Source: JBFLYC01 sp040756735
Lineage (GTDB): Bacteria; Bacillota; DSM-16504; Desulfitibacterales; Desulfitibacteraceae
Assembly: GCA_040756735.1 (NCBI GenBank)
Contig: JBFLYC010000027.1
Span: 1-52,433, forward strand
Direction of reading: 5' to 3'
DNA length: 52,433 bases
Within the stretch, counting starts at the first letter, position 1. Every line of letters begins with the position of its first letter. The notes under the pieces were generated by a model. The model made no database searches. It was not told the DNA's origin and worked only from the letters and a program-made list of their open reading frames with translations. Shown here piece by piece: positions 26,855-34,296 of the stretch. The position numbers and the translations under genes are program-made.

Positions 26855-27686
26855 ATGGCAAAGCAGGGAGCCGAGATAATCAGTGATTTTATTGAATTAT
26901 CAGATTATATTAGGGATTTATTTGATGATGATGTTATAATCGGGATATCGGATAGGGAGACTTTTCTTAAATATATTCCTGGTAAAGAAACTGGATGTCA
27001 AAGCCAAGGAAGGTGAACCCCTCCAGGTTGGAGATGCCATGTATGAGTGTCTGCAAAAGGAAAAGAAAATAGTCAAGATAATACCAAAAGAATTATTGGG
27101 AATCCCCTTCAAATCCATTACTATTCCAATCAAAGACAACCTTGGGAAAGTAGTCGGAACTATCAGCATAGGCAGGAGCCTTAAGCGGCAAAACAGGCAG
27201 CTGGAACTAACTCAGAGTGTTGCAACCACCTTGGAAGAAATAACGGAAAGTCTAGATGAAATATCAAGCGGTGCTGATAACATTGCAGCATCTACACAGG
27301 AAATAGTGGACCAGGGGAAAAGCACAATTGAATCTGTAAGGAGCACAGATAAAATACTTCAATATATCAAAAAGATATCTGATCAGGCGAATATGCTTGG
27401 TCTTAATGCTTCAATTGAAGCAGCAAGGGCAGGCGAACAGGGCAGAGGTTTTGCTGTTGTTGCTGACGAGATCAGAAAACTGTCTGTTGAAACAAAGAAT
27501 TCTGTTGGCGAAATAAACCAGATAATCAACACCATTAAGGATAAGGTAGAAAAAATGGTCACTTTGGTTAATGAGACTGTTAATACTACCAGGGTACAGG
27601 CTGAATCAACCCAGCAAATCTTAGAAGCTCTGCAAGAAGTAAACTCAGCAACCCTTAACCTATCAGAAATAGCTAAAGATTTGTAA
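26855..27686 (+). pseudogene. Soluble methyl-accepting chemotaxis protein, interrupted by a 1-base frameshift
   Basis: The only plus-strand gene. The first frame starts at ATG 26855 after GGGGGAGGA and runs to a stop just after 27009. Near 26988-26992 (AAAGAAACTG) the coding potential moves by one base. Removing one A there joins MAKQGAEIISDF... to ...LDVKAKEGEPLQVGDAMYE in one 276-residue frame. The N-terminal half is a PAS-like sensor without membrane helices; the C-terminal half is the signalling hairpin with LNASIEAARAGEQGRGFAVV. It resembles soluble receptors such as YfmS. The frameshift may be a true mutation or a sequencing error. A start at 27039 would give only the signalling part. 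Confidence 0.8.
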
Positions 27687-28101
27687 ACTCGGGCGGCAAA
27701 ACTCCCTGCACCTTTCTATGTAAAACTAAATTCTTGTCTTTGCGCTGTACCATAAACTTCTTTTGCATTCTATCCAAGGCTGTATTTGCCTGTTCTACAT
27801 TTAATCCGGGTAAACTAAGCAAAGATTGCGCCTCACCCCACTCAGCAATCACATCACCTTTTCTTAAATTTGTTAATAATAACTCTTTAAGCTCTTTCAT
27901 ACTATCCTTTAGCAGTTTTTTGGGGGGTAAGGTATGGTCCTGCAAGGTCAATGTCAAAATGCCTAATACTTCTGACACAAACTCGTAATGTGACCGCGCC
28001 TGCTTGATCTTCCCTTCTCCTGTTAAGGCTTCCAGATAGCGCAGGTGTATCTCTTCTTCAAACAATTCATATTTTAATGCTTTTTCACATTTTCCCCTAA
28101 A
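27673..28101 (-). pseudogene. C-terminal fragment of a BTAD/SARP-type transcriptional regulator
   Basis: The open part (130 codons from a TTG at 28065) begins ELFEEEIHLRYLEALTGEGK. This resembles the bacterial transcriptional activator domain (TPR-like) of SARP/LuxR-type regulators. It continues with a SMKELKELLLTNLRKGDVIAEW stretch, found in Clostridia regulators of this class after the BTAD. The coding pattern extends upstream to a stop near 28101, but no start with a ribosome-binding site is visible. The helix-turn-helix and ATPase parts are absent. It converges on the chemoreceptor gene with a 14-base overlap. Confidence 0.6.
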
Positions 28102-28116
28102 CTATATTGATGATGC

Positions 28117-28200
28117 AGTATATAGTATAACATCCTTAACCTTAAATCATTAAGAATCTAACCTTAACTGAACCTTAATTCTACCTTAAGTTTACCTTAA
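28117..28200 (-). promoter_or_regulatory. Activator-type promoter with TTAAGGT direct repeats at an 11-bp period
   Basis: On the minus strand TTAAGG occurs at 28200-28195, 28189-28184, 28178-28173 and 28167-28162 (steps of exactly 11). It occurs again at 28145-28140 (22 further) and at 28139-28134. The 28145 copy can serve as -35 with TATACT (28122-28117) 17 bases later. Heptamer-plus-4 direct repeats in helical phase are the hallmark of PhoB/OmpR-type and SARP activator sites. The RNA would read into the BTAD fragment. Elsewhere in 28201-28339 I see nothing definite. Confidence 0.65.
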
Positions 28201-28339
28201 ATTTACTAAAGCAAGAGAAATCCTAAAGCATAAGAAATCTACTTGGGATATATCTTGGCATGGAAATAAGTTTCTTTTGATACATGTTCTTGTTTTCCAT
28301 TAATAACACCGCCTATTTATTTCATCGGCATTTTGTATT

Positions 28340-28431
28340 ATTATTTTATCTGCTCTGAAAAAATAGTTCATTGACAATTTTGCGGTTGGAGAAAAAAGTA
28401 GTTATTTTATTTGATCGCAAAATTGTCAATG
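28340..28431. repeat. Transposon-end-like sequence with a perfect 16-bp inverted repeat
   Basis: CATTGACAATTTTGCG (28369-28384) is repeated inverted as CGCAAAATTGTCAATG (28416-28431) around a 31-base centre. The left part, with ATTATTTTAT and GAAAAAATAGTTCATTGAC, resembles 29792-29836 in the same orientation. This looks like the residue of an insertion sequence or a solo miniature element; no transposase is present. Confidence 0.55.
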
Positions 28432-28437
28432 TAATAA

Positions 28438-28466
28438 AAAAACTACCTCTGTAGAGGCAGCTAGTT
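28438..28466 (-). terminator. Intrinsic terminator of the toxin-antitoxin operon
   Basis: On the minus strand CTGCCTCTACAGAGGTAG forms a short stem (one G-T pair) followed by TTTTTTT. It lies about 30 bases beyond the toxin stop codon. Confidence 0.7.
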
Positions 28467-28493
28467 TGTTTATATGAGCTAATGCAGCAGGTT

Positions 28494-28946
28494 TTACTCC
28501 AAGATGAAATCAGTGAAATCAATAAAAGGATTAAGTACTTTTACTCCCTCATATGACTGATCATGTGATAAATCTTCTGACCATATAATGCCACAACCGC
28601 TAGCTTTTGCGCTGTTAATAATCATAGCATCCCAAAACGATATCTTGTTTCTTTCCTGGATATTAATGGCCTCTATAACATCCACAGCATCTGGTATATG
28701 ATAAGACCATTGACTAAAATCTTCCAGTATTTGAATGACTTTTTCCTTGTTCAAAGGAACCGGTACTTTTTGAGTCACTATAACATAGAATTCTTGCATG
28801 ACTTGGATACTAAGACACCCACTATTTTTTTCCCACAAATCAATCAAAAGCTCCTTGGCTTTAATATGTTTGTTTTTACTGCTTGCATCATAACAATATA
28901 CTAAAATATTAGTATCTACAAATTGCTTATTAATATCACATGTCAT
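28494..28946 (-). CDS. PIN-domain ribonuclease toxin (VapC-like)
   Basis: A 150-residue protein with PIN-domain acidic residues in FVDTNILVY, an internal Glu in VMQEFYVIV, SFWDAMI and WSEDLSHDQ. Such toxins cut tRNA or rRNA and are held inactive by the co-expressed antitoxin. I chose the ATG at 28946, with AAAAGGG nine bases upstream; an ATG three codons earlier is possible. It overlaps the antitoxin gene by 11 bases. Confidence 0.88.
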   Translation of the reverse strand: MTCDINKQFVDTNILVYCYDASSKNKHIKAKELLIDLWEKNSGCLSIQVMQEFYVIVTQKVPVPLNKEKVIQILEDFSQWSYHIPDAVDVIEAINIQERNKISFWDAMIINSAKASGCGIIWSEDLSHDQSYEGVKVLNPFIDFTDFILE

Positions 28947-29178
28947 ATAGATCATCCCTTTTCCAGGAAGGCTGTTCCTTTACTTGTAAGTCAAAACCCT
29001 TCTGCATAAAATAAACCTGTCTCTCTTTTGCTTTTAAATAATCTTTTTCTTTTTCAACAATTTCTTGCAGCTTTTGCGATAGCAATTTGGAAACTGAAGT
29101 ATTTTTTTGCACGGCAATGAGTTTTGCTTGTTTCAATATTTCTTTAGGTATAGAAAGTGTAATATTTTGGTTTTTCAT
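28936..29178 (-). CDS. Ribbon-helix-helix antitoxin
   Basis: An 80-residue protein with an N-terminal ITLSIPKEILKQAKLIA followed by NTSVSKLLSQKLQEI. This fits a ribbon-helix-helix DNA-binding fold, and the charged C-terminal tail is suited to wrapping the toxin. It precedes and overlaps the PIN toxin gene. ATG follows GGAGG and GGTGGG. It probably represses its own promoter through the palindrome at 29209-29222. Confidence 0.8.
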   Translation of the reverse strand: MKNQNITLSIPKEILKQAKLIAVQKNTSVSKLLSQKLQEIVEKEKDYLKAKERQVYFMQKGFDLQVKEQPSWKRDDLYDM

Positions 29179-29201
29179 CCCACCACACCTCCACTAAAAT
29201 A

Positions 29202-29230
29202 AGTGTACCACGTTTTTTCGTGAATAACAA
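29202..29230 (-). promoter_or_regulatory. Toxin-antitoxin promoter with CACG-N6-CGTG operator in the spacer
   Basis: TTGTTA (29230-29225) and TACACT (29207-29202) are 17 bases apart on the minus strand. Between them lies the perfect inverted repeat CACGTTTTTTCGTG (29209-29222). Its placement between the -35 and -10 boxes is typical of autoregulated antitoxin operators. Confidence 0.65.
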
Positions 29231-29313
29231 CCATCAAAAGACAAAAGAAAAATCTTAAAAGCTTTTAACAAGATTCAGAGGTTACTATCTGACCTGGATT
29301 GTGCGCATCTGTT

Positions 29314-29343
29314 TTAAAAAAACGCCCACGAGGGTGGGCGTTT
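29314..29343 (-). terminator. Intrinsic terminator after the cupin pseudogene
   Basis: AAACGCCCAC pairs perfectly with GTGGGCGTTT around a 4-base loop. The minus-strand side continues into TTTTTTT. It ends transcription coming from the cupin and surface-protein remnants before the toxin-antitoxin promoter. Confidence 0.85.
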
Positions 29344-29409
29344 CAGTGATTTTTCTGGTTGCCATTCCTGTCTCAGGATCATATCCTCCGGAAGGAACTT
29401 CCACTTCAT

Positions 29410-29765
29410 TTAGCGGCTTAAATAAGGCGCCAAGTATTCAAGGGCAGAGAATAGGGAGGCTTCCTGGTACTGTACCTGCGCAGCCAGGATTTCGTCGTTG
29501 GCAAAGTGCAGTTTGCGAAAATGAGAAGGCGTGCATTGTTATCCCCTCTGCTTTTATTGATACGGTGCAGCTCGTCCCCATTGATGACCGCTATGTTATT
29601 CTCTTCTAACAGGTGGGTTTCCCCACCCATATCGATATATACCTTGCCCTGCAATACGTATATTATTTCCAGGGCTTTGTGCCAGTGGTAGGGGTGCTCT
29701 GCAACGTTTTAGACAAAGGCCCTGACCGGTATACCATCTGGAAACTCTATTTCTTCCGGACGCAT
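29410..29765 (-). pseudogene. Cupin-domain sensor protein, inactivated by a stop codon and a frameshift
   Basis: Starting at ATG 29765 (GGAGGGAG upstream) the frame reads MRPEEIEFPDGIPVRAFV, meets TAA, then continues in the same frame as NVAEHPYHWHKALEIIYVLQ and GKVYIDMGGETHLLEENNIA. HPYHWH plus the later GDELHRI supply cupin metal-binding histidines. After ARLLIF the frame shifts and resumes as LHFANDEILAAQVQYQEA, ending at SR-stop. The layout matches the arm domain of AraC-type regulators with the DNA-binding part lost. One base change (TAA to AAA) and one indel would restore it. Confidence 0.75.
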
Positions 29766-29772
29766 GTTTTCA

Positions 29773-30612
29773 TCAACTCCCTCCCCACGCCATTATTTTA
29801 TTTCTTATGGAAAAAAAGTTCATTGACGATTTGCCGTCCTCATCCTTTTTCAGCCGTTCCCCGGTCAGTTGACTGATCTGTTCCGGGGTCAGTTCAGCTA
29901 GGTCGGAGAGGTCGATAGTCACAGCCACAGGTTCGCTGAACTTTTCAATTCTTTCGCCAGCACCCTCACTGGTCTTGACCAGGGCGGTGAGATCGAAGGT
30001 CCTTCCGCCGATTTCAAACAGGCCAGCGCTCTGGCCCGTAGGCGCTTCTGCCAGTATCGCTTCCTATTCAACTCCGGTTACTTCCCTGGCGCCTATTTCC
30101 ATCACAGTTTTGCCGGTGGCTCCTGTCACCTGCGTAAGGTTTAGGGAATCAGGGGCGAAGTCCAGTCGCACGCCGGTGTTCTCCACGGAGAAGGGCATTT
30201 TGTGTTCCGCCAGTCTTTTAATGACGACGGTGGATATTTCACCAGCATTTGTACCACGTAAATACCCAATCAGACCACCTGTTCGTCCATTAACCTCACC
30301 GTTTACGCTGCCGCTACTGCTACAGTCGCTGACGGTTCCGTTATAGCTGCCGGTAAACCTGTTGGTATAATTTCCTATAGGCTCCCAGTTGGGGTATTCC
30401 GACAAGTCGATATCCGCTGTCTGGATGAAGTGCTTGTCGAGATTATTCCAGACAGCGTCAAGCTGCTCCGGAGTCCCCACTCGAAAAGGTTTGTTTATGC
30501 TGCCGTCACCAATGGCATCCAACTCGATTATAGGGCTGAAGGACGCCGTTTTCCCCAGCCTGTTCCTCAATTCCATATGGACGGTCTTTTCTCCGTCCCC
30601 GACAGTCAGGAA
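29773..30612 (-). pseudogene. Surface protein fragment with GLUG-type repeat remnant
   Basis: The readable part includes GTPEQLDAVWNNLDKHFIQT, ADIDLSEYPNWEPIGN, FTGSYNGT, then SGSVNGEVNGRTGGLIGY. This is the pattern of GLUG-repeat cell-surface proteins. After GREVTGVE-like residues a TAG (30066-30064) interrupts, and the same frame continues for 97 more codons (TFDLTALVKTSEGAGERIEK, VAVTIDLSDLAELTPEQIS). The 5' end is cut by the repeat cluster at about 30612, and the direct join of GTVSDC to the later repeat suggests an internal deletion. No signal peptide or anchor survives. Confidence 0.65.
29792..29836. repeat. Second copy of the transposon-end-like sequence
   Basis: ATTATTTTAT, then GAAAAAAAGTTCATTGAC and GATTTGCCG align with 28340-28384 in the same orientation, 1.45 kb apart. 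It lies within the 3' part of the surface-protein pseudogene. The two copies bracket the toxin-antitoxin and cupin genes. Confidence 0.45.
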
Positions 30613-31018
30613 TCAGTGAATCAGGGTGAATCAGGGGACGGTTCTCCGATTCAAAAAATGATTCGAAGAACCGTCCCCTGATTCAAAAATGATTCGAAGA
30701 ACCGTCCCCTGATTCATGCAAAAAAATGATTCGAAGATCCGTCCCCTGATGTACGTCCCCTGATGTAATTCACTATTTATGATTCGAAGAACCGTCCCCT
30801 GATNNNNNNNNNNNNNNNNNNNNNNNNNNNNNNNNNNNNNNNNNNNNNNNNNNNNNNNNNNNNNNNNNNNNNNNNNNNNNNNNNNNNNNNNNNNNNNNNN
30901 NNNATGATTCGAAGAACCGTCCCCTGATTCATGCAAAAAAATGATTCGAAGATCCGTCCCCTGATGTACGTCCCCTGATGTAATTCACTATTTATGATTC
31001 GAAGAACCGTCCCCTGAT
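30611..31018. repeat. Family-A repeat cluster with duplicated 115-bp block (copy 4)
   Basis: The cluster has GATTCGAAGAACCGTCCCCTG-type units, plus a variant with GATCCGTCCCC and the word TGATGTAATTCACTATTTAT. Positions 30689-30803 and 30904-31018 are identical over 115 bp on the two sides of the N gap. The cluster ends eight bases before the glyA stop codon. Confidence 0.9.
30804..30903. other. Assembly gap (100 N)
   Basis: Exactly 100 N residues mark a scaffold gap of unknown true size inside a repeat cluster. The bases on both sides are identical, so the gap may be an artefact of overlapping contig ends or a longer tandem array. Confidence 0.99.
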
Positions 31019-31026
31019 GTAATTCA

Positions 31027-32262
31027 CTATTTATACAGCGGATACTTCTTACAGAGGGCGGCAACCTTTTCTCTGGCCTTGGCTTTTTCACTGTCACTGC
31101 CTGTAAGGGCCTTGCTGATGCACCAGGCCACTGTCTTCATGTCCTCCTCTTTTAAGCCCCTGGTAGTGACGGCCGGACTGCCAATTCTTACCCCACTTGT
31201 TATTGTAGGCGGTTGTGGGTCATTGGGTATGGCGTTCTTGTTTAAGGTAATCTTAAATTCATCCAGGGTTTCTTCTGCTTCTTTACCGGTCAGGTTTTTG
31301 GGCCTTAAGTCAACCAGCATCATATGATTGTCGGTACCGCCTGAAACAATCCTAAATCCTTCATCTGCCAAAGCAGCTGCCAAAGCGCTGGCATTTTTTA
31401 CAACCTGAGTCTGATATTCCTTAAACTGTGGCTGCAGCGCTTCCTGGAAAGCCACGGCTTTCGCAGCAATAACATGCATGAGCGGACCGCCCTGAATCCC
31501 CGGGAAAACTGCCTTATCGATGGCCTTTGCATACTCTTCTTTACAGAGAATTAAACCGCCCCTGGGTCCCCTTAATGTTTTATGGGTTGTGCTGGTAACA
31601 AAGTCTGCATATGGCACCGGATTGGGGTGAAGTCCTGCGGCCACAAGCCCTGCAATGTGCGCCATATCTACCATAAACATGGCTCCTACTTCATCAGCAA
31701 TAGCTTTGATCTTGGCAAAATGTATAGTCCTGGGATATGCGCTTGCCCCGGCCACAATTAATTTAGGTTTAACTTTTACAGCCAGTTCGGCCAGCGCATC
31801 ATAGTCAATCTGCTCTGTTTCAGGATGCACCCCATAACCATGAAACTCATAATACTTACCGGACATATTTACCTTGCTGCCATGGGTCAAATGGCCCCCA
31901 TGGGCTAAATTCATGCCCAGCACTTTGTCTCCTGGCTCAAGTACGGCAAAATAGACTGCCATATTAGCCTGGGCGCCTGAATGGGGCTGGACGTTGGCAT
32001 AGTCAGCTCCAAAAAGCTGCTTGAGCCTGTCTCTTGCCAGGTCTTCAACCATATCCACATACTGGCAGCCGCCATAGTAACGCCTGCCGGGGTAGCCCTC
32101 AGCGTACTTATTTGTCAGCGCTGTTCCTTGAGCAGCCATAACTGCCATACTGGTAAAGTTTTCCGAGGCTATTAATTCTAGATGGCTGTTTTGTCTCTCA
32201 ATTTCCAGCTTAATAGCTTCCGCGGCCTGTGGATCAACTTTTTTAATGATTTCCAAGTTCAT
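31027..32262 (-). CDS. glyA: Serine hydroxymethyltransferase
   Basis: A 411-residue PLP enzyme that converts serine and tetrahydrofolate to glycine and methylene-tetrahydrofolate. The cofactor Lys is in TSTTHKTLRGPRGG, and HSGAQANMAVYFA and GHLTHG are also present. ATG follows AAGGAGG. It is the last gene of the conserved rpmE-glyA block. The usual downstream gene upp is absent; the repeat cluster follows directly, eight bases past the stop codon. Confidence 0.97.
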   Translation of the reverse strand: MNLEIIKKVDPQAAEAIKLEIERQNSHLELIASENFTSMAVMAAQGTALTNKYAEGYPGRRYYGGCQYVDMVEDLARDRLKQLFGADYANVQPHSGAQANMAVYFAVLEPGDKVLGMNLAHGGHLTHGSKVNMSGKYYEFHGYGVHPETEQIDYDALAELAVKVKPKLIVAGASAYPRTIHFAKIKAIADEVGAMFMVDMAHIAGLVAAGLHPNPVPYADFVTSTTHKTLRGPRGGLILCKEEYAKAIDKAVFPGIQGGPLMHVIAAKAVAFQEALQPQFKEYQTQVVKNASALAAALADEGFRIVSGGTDNHMMLVDLRPKNLTGKEAEETLDEFKITLNKNAIPNDPQPPTITSGVRIGSPAVTTRGLKEEDMKTVAWCISKALTGSDSEKAKAREKVAALCKKYPLYK

Positions 32263-32322
32263 AATATGTACCTCCTTATAATTAGAAGTCAGAAGTCAGT
32301 GGTCAGAAGTCAGATAAACCCT

Positions 32323-32775
32323 CTAACACTTCATGTGGCGTTTTTCGATTTGGGCTATCTTGTCCACCCTGCGTGCATGTCTACCGCCGGCAAATTCTGT
32401 AGTAAGCCAGACTTCTGCTATTTCCATGGCCAAACCCGGGCCAATAACTCTTTCGCCCATACAGAGAATATTTGCATCATTATGCTCCCTTGAAGCTCTT
32501 GCTGAAAAAGTATCATGACAAAGGGCGGCCCTGATACCTGCAACCTTATTGGCAGCAATGCCAATGCCAATACCGGTACCGCATATGCAAATCCCCCGGT
32601 CAAAACTGCCGTCTGCTACCGCTAAAGCGACCTTTTCCCCAAAATCAGGATAATCAACAGATTCACAACTATAAGTTCCCAGGTCCTCAAAAGCTATTTC
32701 CTTCTCTGCCAAAAACTCCTTTATTTTTTCTTTTAGCATATAACCACCATGGTCACTGGCAATAGCAACCTTCAT
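32323..32775 (-). CDS. rpiB: Ribose-5-phosphate isomerase B
   Basis: A 150-residue RpiB/LacAB-family enzyme interconverting ribose 5-phosphate and ribulose 5-phosphate. It starts MKVAIASDHGGYMLKE and has the catalytic Cys in GICICGTGIGIGIAANK. I chose the ATG at 32775, preceded by GGAGGTG; the open frame extends ten codons upstream without support. It lies between the phosphatase-like gene and glyA, as ywlF does in Bacillus. Confidence 0.95.
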   Translation of the reverse strand: MKVAIASDHGGYMLKEKIKEFLAEKEIAFEDLGTYSCESVDYPDFGEKVALAVADGSFDRGICICGTGIGIGIAANKVAGIRAALCHDTFSARASREHNDANILCMGERVIGPGLAMEIAEVWLTTEFAGGRHARRVDKIAQIEKRHMKC

Positions 32776-32864
32776 TATTTCACCTCCATTTAATAGAGCC
32801 GGCAATTTATTAACTGTTATTAAACACTAACAAGAAGGTTCTGCATCCTTCCCTAAATCTCCTG

Positions 32865-33569
32865 CTATTTAGGTAAATCCTGCAAAATTTTTTTAAAGAC
32901 CAATTGTACAGCATCTTCAATCTCGTCGGCACAGTCTTTATAGTACTCCACAGGTTGTCCAATTGGATCTAATATGTCTATGTCTAAAAGCTGTTCTTCA
33001 GCTTTTTTCAAAGCTTCACGCTGAATTTTCGTTGCTTCATGGTATCTGATATGCCAGTCTTGTATCTTTCTTTCTACTTCATGAAGTCTTTTCTTAAGAT
33101 AGCTTTGTTCCTGCTTAAGCTTTTCGATTTCATCCCTGGTTGTTTCATAGAAATCACTTTCTACTTTTTCAAGTGCAGATGCCAGTTCGATGAGTTTTTC
33201 CTCCATATAGTTGTCCTGATCCAAGTTGCGTACATATTCTTTAAGTGTAAAGACTTTTTCTTGAGCATGAGGCGCCATGCTTAAAACATATTGTTTATGG
33301 CGCCGGGTCATGGTTAAGACTAAATCCGCTTCTTCAATTAAGTCCGGGGTAAGCTGCTGGGCCACATGTTTATTAAGACTTAACCCCCTGTCCTCCATCA
33401 CCCTTATGGCACATTCCGCAGCCTTGCTGTCAGGAATTGCTGAAGTTCCTGCTGATACTATCTTGATTTTCTTTGTCAAGTCCTTTTCTTTAATAATCCC
33501 CTGGGCTAACGCCTGCGCCATGGTACTTCTACAGGTGTTGCCTGTACAAACGAACAGTATTGTAAACAC
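32865..33569 (-). CDS. Low-molecular-weight protein arginine/tyrosine phosphatase with coiled-coil insertion
   Basis: The N-terminal P-loop FVCTGNTCRS (CX5R, Cys8-Arg14) has Thr in the position that makes YwlE-type enzymes specific for phosphoarginine. The C-terminal DILDPIGQPVEYY holds the general-acid Asp (Asp198 or Asp201). Between them, residues ~114-196 form a charged Glu/Lys-rich heptad-like stretch (coiled coil) of about 80 residues that is absent from the usual 150-residue enzymes; total length is 234. The core looks active. GTG start follows GGGAG. The position before rpiB matches ywlE of Bacillus. The insertion could mediate oligomerisation or recruit a substrate; that is inference. 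Confidence 0.85.
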   Translation of the reverse strand: MFTILFVCTGNTCRSTMAQALAQGIIKEKDLTKKIKIVSAGTSAIPDSKAAECAIRVMEDRGLSLNKHVAQQLTPDLIEEADLVLTMTRRHKQYVLSMAPHAQEKVFTLKEYVRNLDQDNYMEEKLIELASALEKVESDFYETTRDEIEKLKQEQSYLKKRLHEVERKIQDWHIRYHEATKIQREALKKAEEQLLDIDILDPIGQPVEYYKDCADEIEDAVQLVFKKILQDLPK

Positions 33570-33581
33570 AAATTCTCCCTC

Positions 33582-34175
33582 CTAGATAAACAGCATTTTA
33601 ATGCCAATAACGACTAGTATTAACCCACCTATGATCTGGGCCCTGTCGCCAAACCAGCAGCCCAACTTTTTTCCCCCAGCAAAACCCAAAGCAGTCATAA
33701 GACCGGCTACTATGCCTAATGTAAGAACTGTCAACAGCAAGTTGAACTGCAGGGCTCCCAAACTAAAGCCTACTGTTAAAGCGTCTAAACTCACGCTGCT
33801 TGCCAAAACAATAATGCCCCAAAAACCTGGAGCAACTCTAAAATTACCTCCTTGTTTTCTAATAACTCCTAAAAATTTCATTGCCAATGGGGCTGTTTCC
33901 CCGTCATCACCTTTGAAACCGTCTCTAACCATAAAAATTCCAATTAAGATCAATACTACTGCACCTATGACAGCTGCAAGCTGGCCTGCAATCCTCCCAA
34001 GGAGCGCACCCAGGGAAAGGCCTATTAGGGGCATGATTATATGAAACATAAGCACTGCCAAAGAAATAATAATGGTTTGTTTATATCTGATCCCGCAGGC
34101 GCCTAACCCTACAGCCATGGAAAATGCATCTGTTCCTAAAGCTACTGCTATGACCATTAGTGTAATAATATCCAA
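33582..34175 (-). CDS. mntP: Manganese efflux pump MntP (DUF204)
   Basis: A 197-residue, six-helix membrane protein with two homologous halves: ALGTDAFSMAVGLG near the N-terminus and SVSLDALTVGFSLG in the second half. Both carry the conserved membrane Asp. It exports Mn2+. TTG start follows GAGGTGG. It lies between the ZIP transporter and phosphatase genes, like ywlD in Bacillus. Confidence 0.92.
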   Translation of the reverse strand: MDIITLMVIAVALGTDAFSMAVGLGACGIRYKQTIIISLAVLMFHIIMPLIGLSLGALLGRIAGQLAAVIGAVVLILIGIFMVRDGFKGDDGETAPLAMKFLGVIRKQGGNFRVAPGFWGIIVLASSVSLDALTVGFSLGALQFNLLLTVLTLGIVAGLMTALGFAGGKKLGCWFGDRAQIIGGLILVVIGIKMLFI

Positions 34176-34296
34176 AGTTATCCACCTCAGTTTCGGAAGT
34201 CAGAAGTCAGAAATCGGAATCTAAAACGTCGTAAAGTCACAAGACCTAACTTACTTCTATTATGCCATTGAAAGACATTTTTTAAAGACTGGGAAG

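Noticed and set aside
26980..27040. Programmed frameshift in the chemoreceptor
   Set aside because: No slippery heptamer with a downstream structure was seen, and chemoreceptors are not known to use one; mutation or sequencing error is simpler.
29700..30070. Selenocysteine or stop-codon recoding in the cupin and surface-protein remnants
   Set aside because: The in-frame stops are TAA and TAG, not TGA, and additional frame damage is present.
26505..31018. Possible CRISPR arrays from clustered repeats
   Set aside because: Units are palindromic, vary in spacing, alternate in orientation and have no unique spacers of constant length; no cas genes are present.
30631..31097. Open frames crossing the N gap, seemingly rich in repeated peptides
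   Set aside because: They translate family-A repeats and run through N bases and the glyA 3' end.
32263..32322. Glycine or other riboswitch before glyA
   Set aside because: The spacer is only about 60 bases and consists of family-C words plus the ribosome-binding site.
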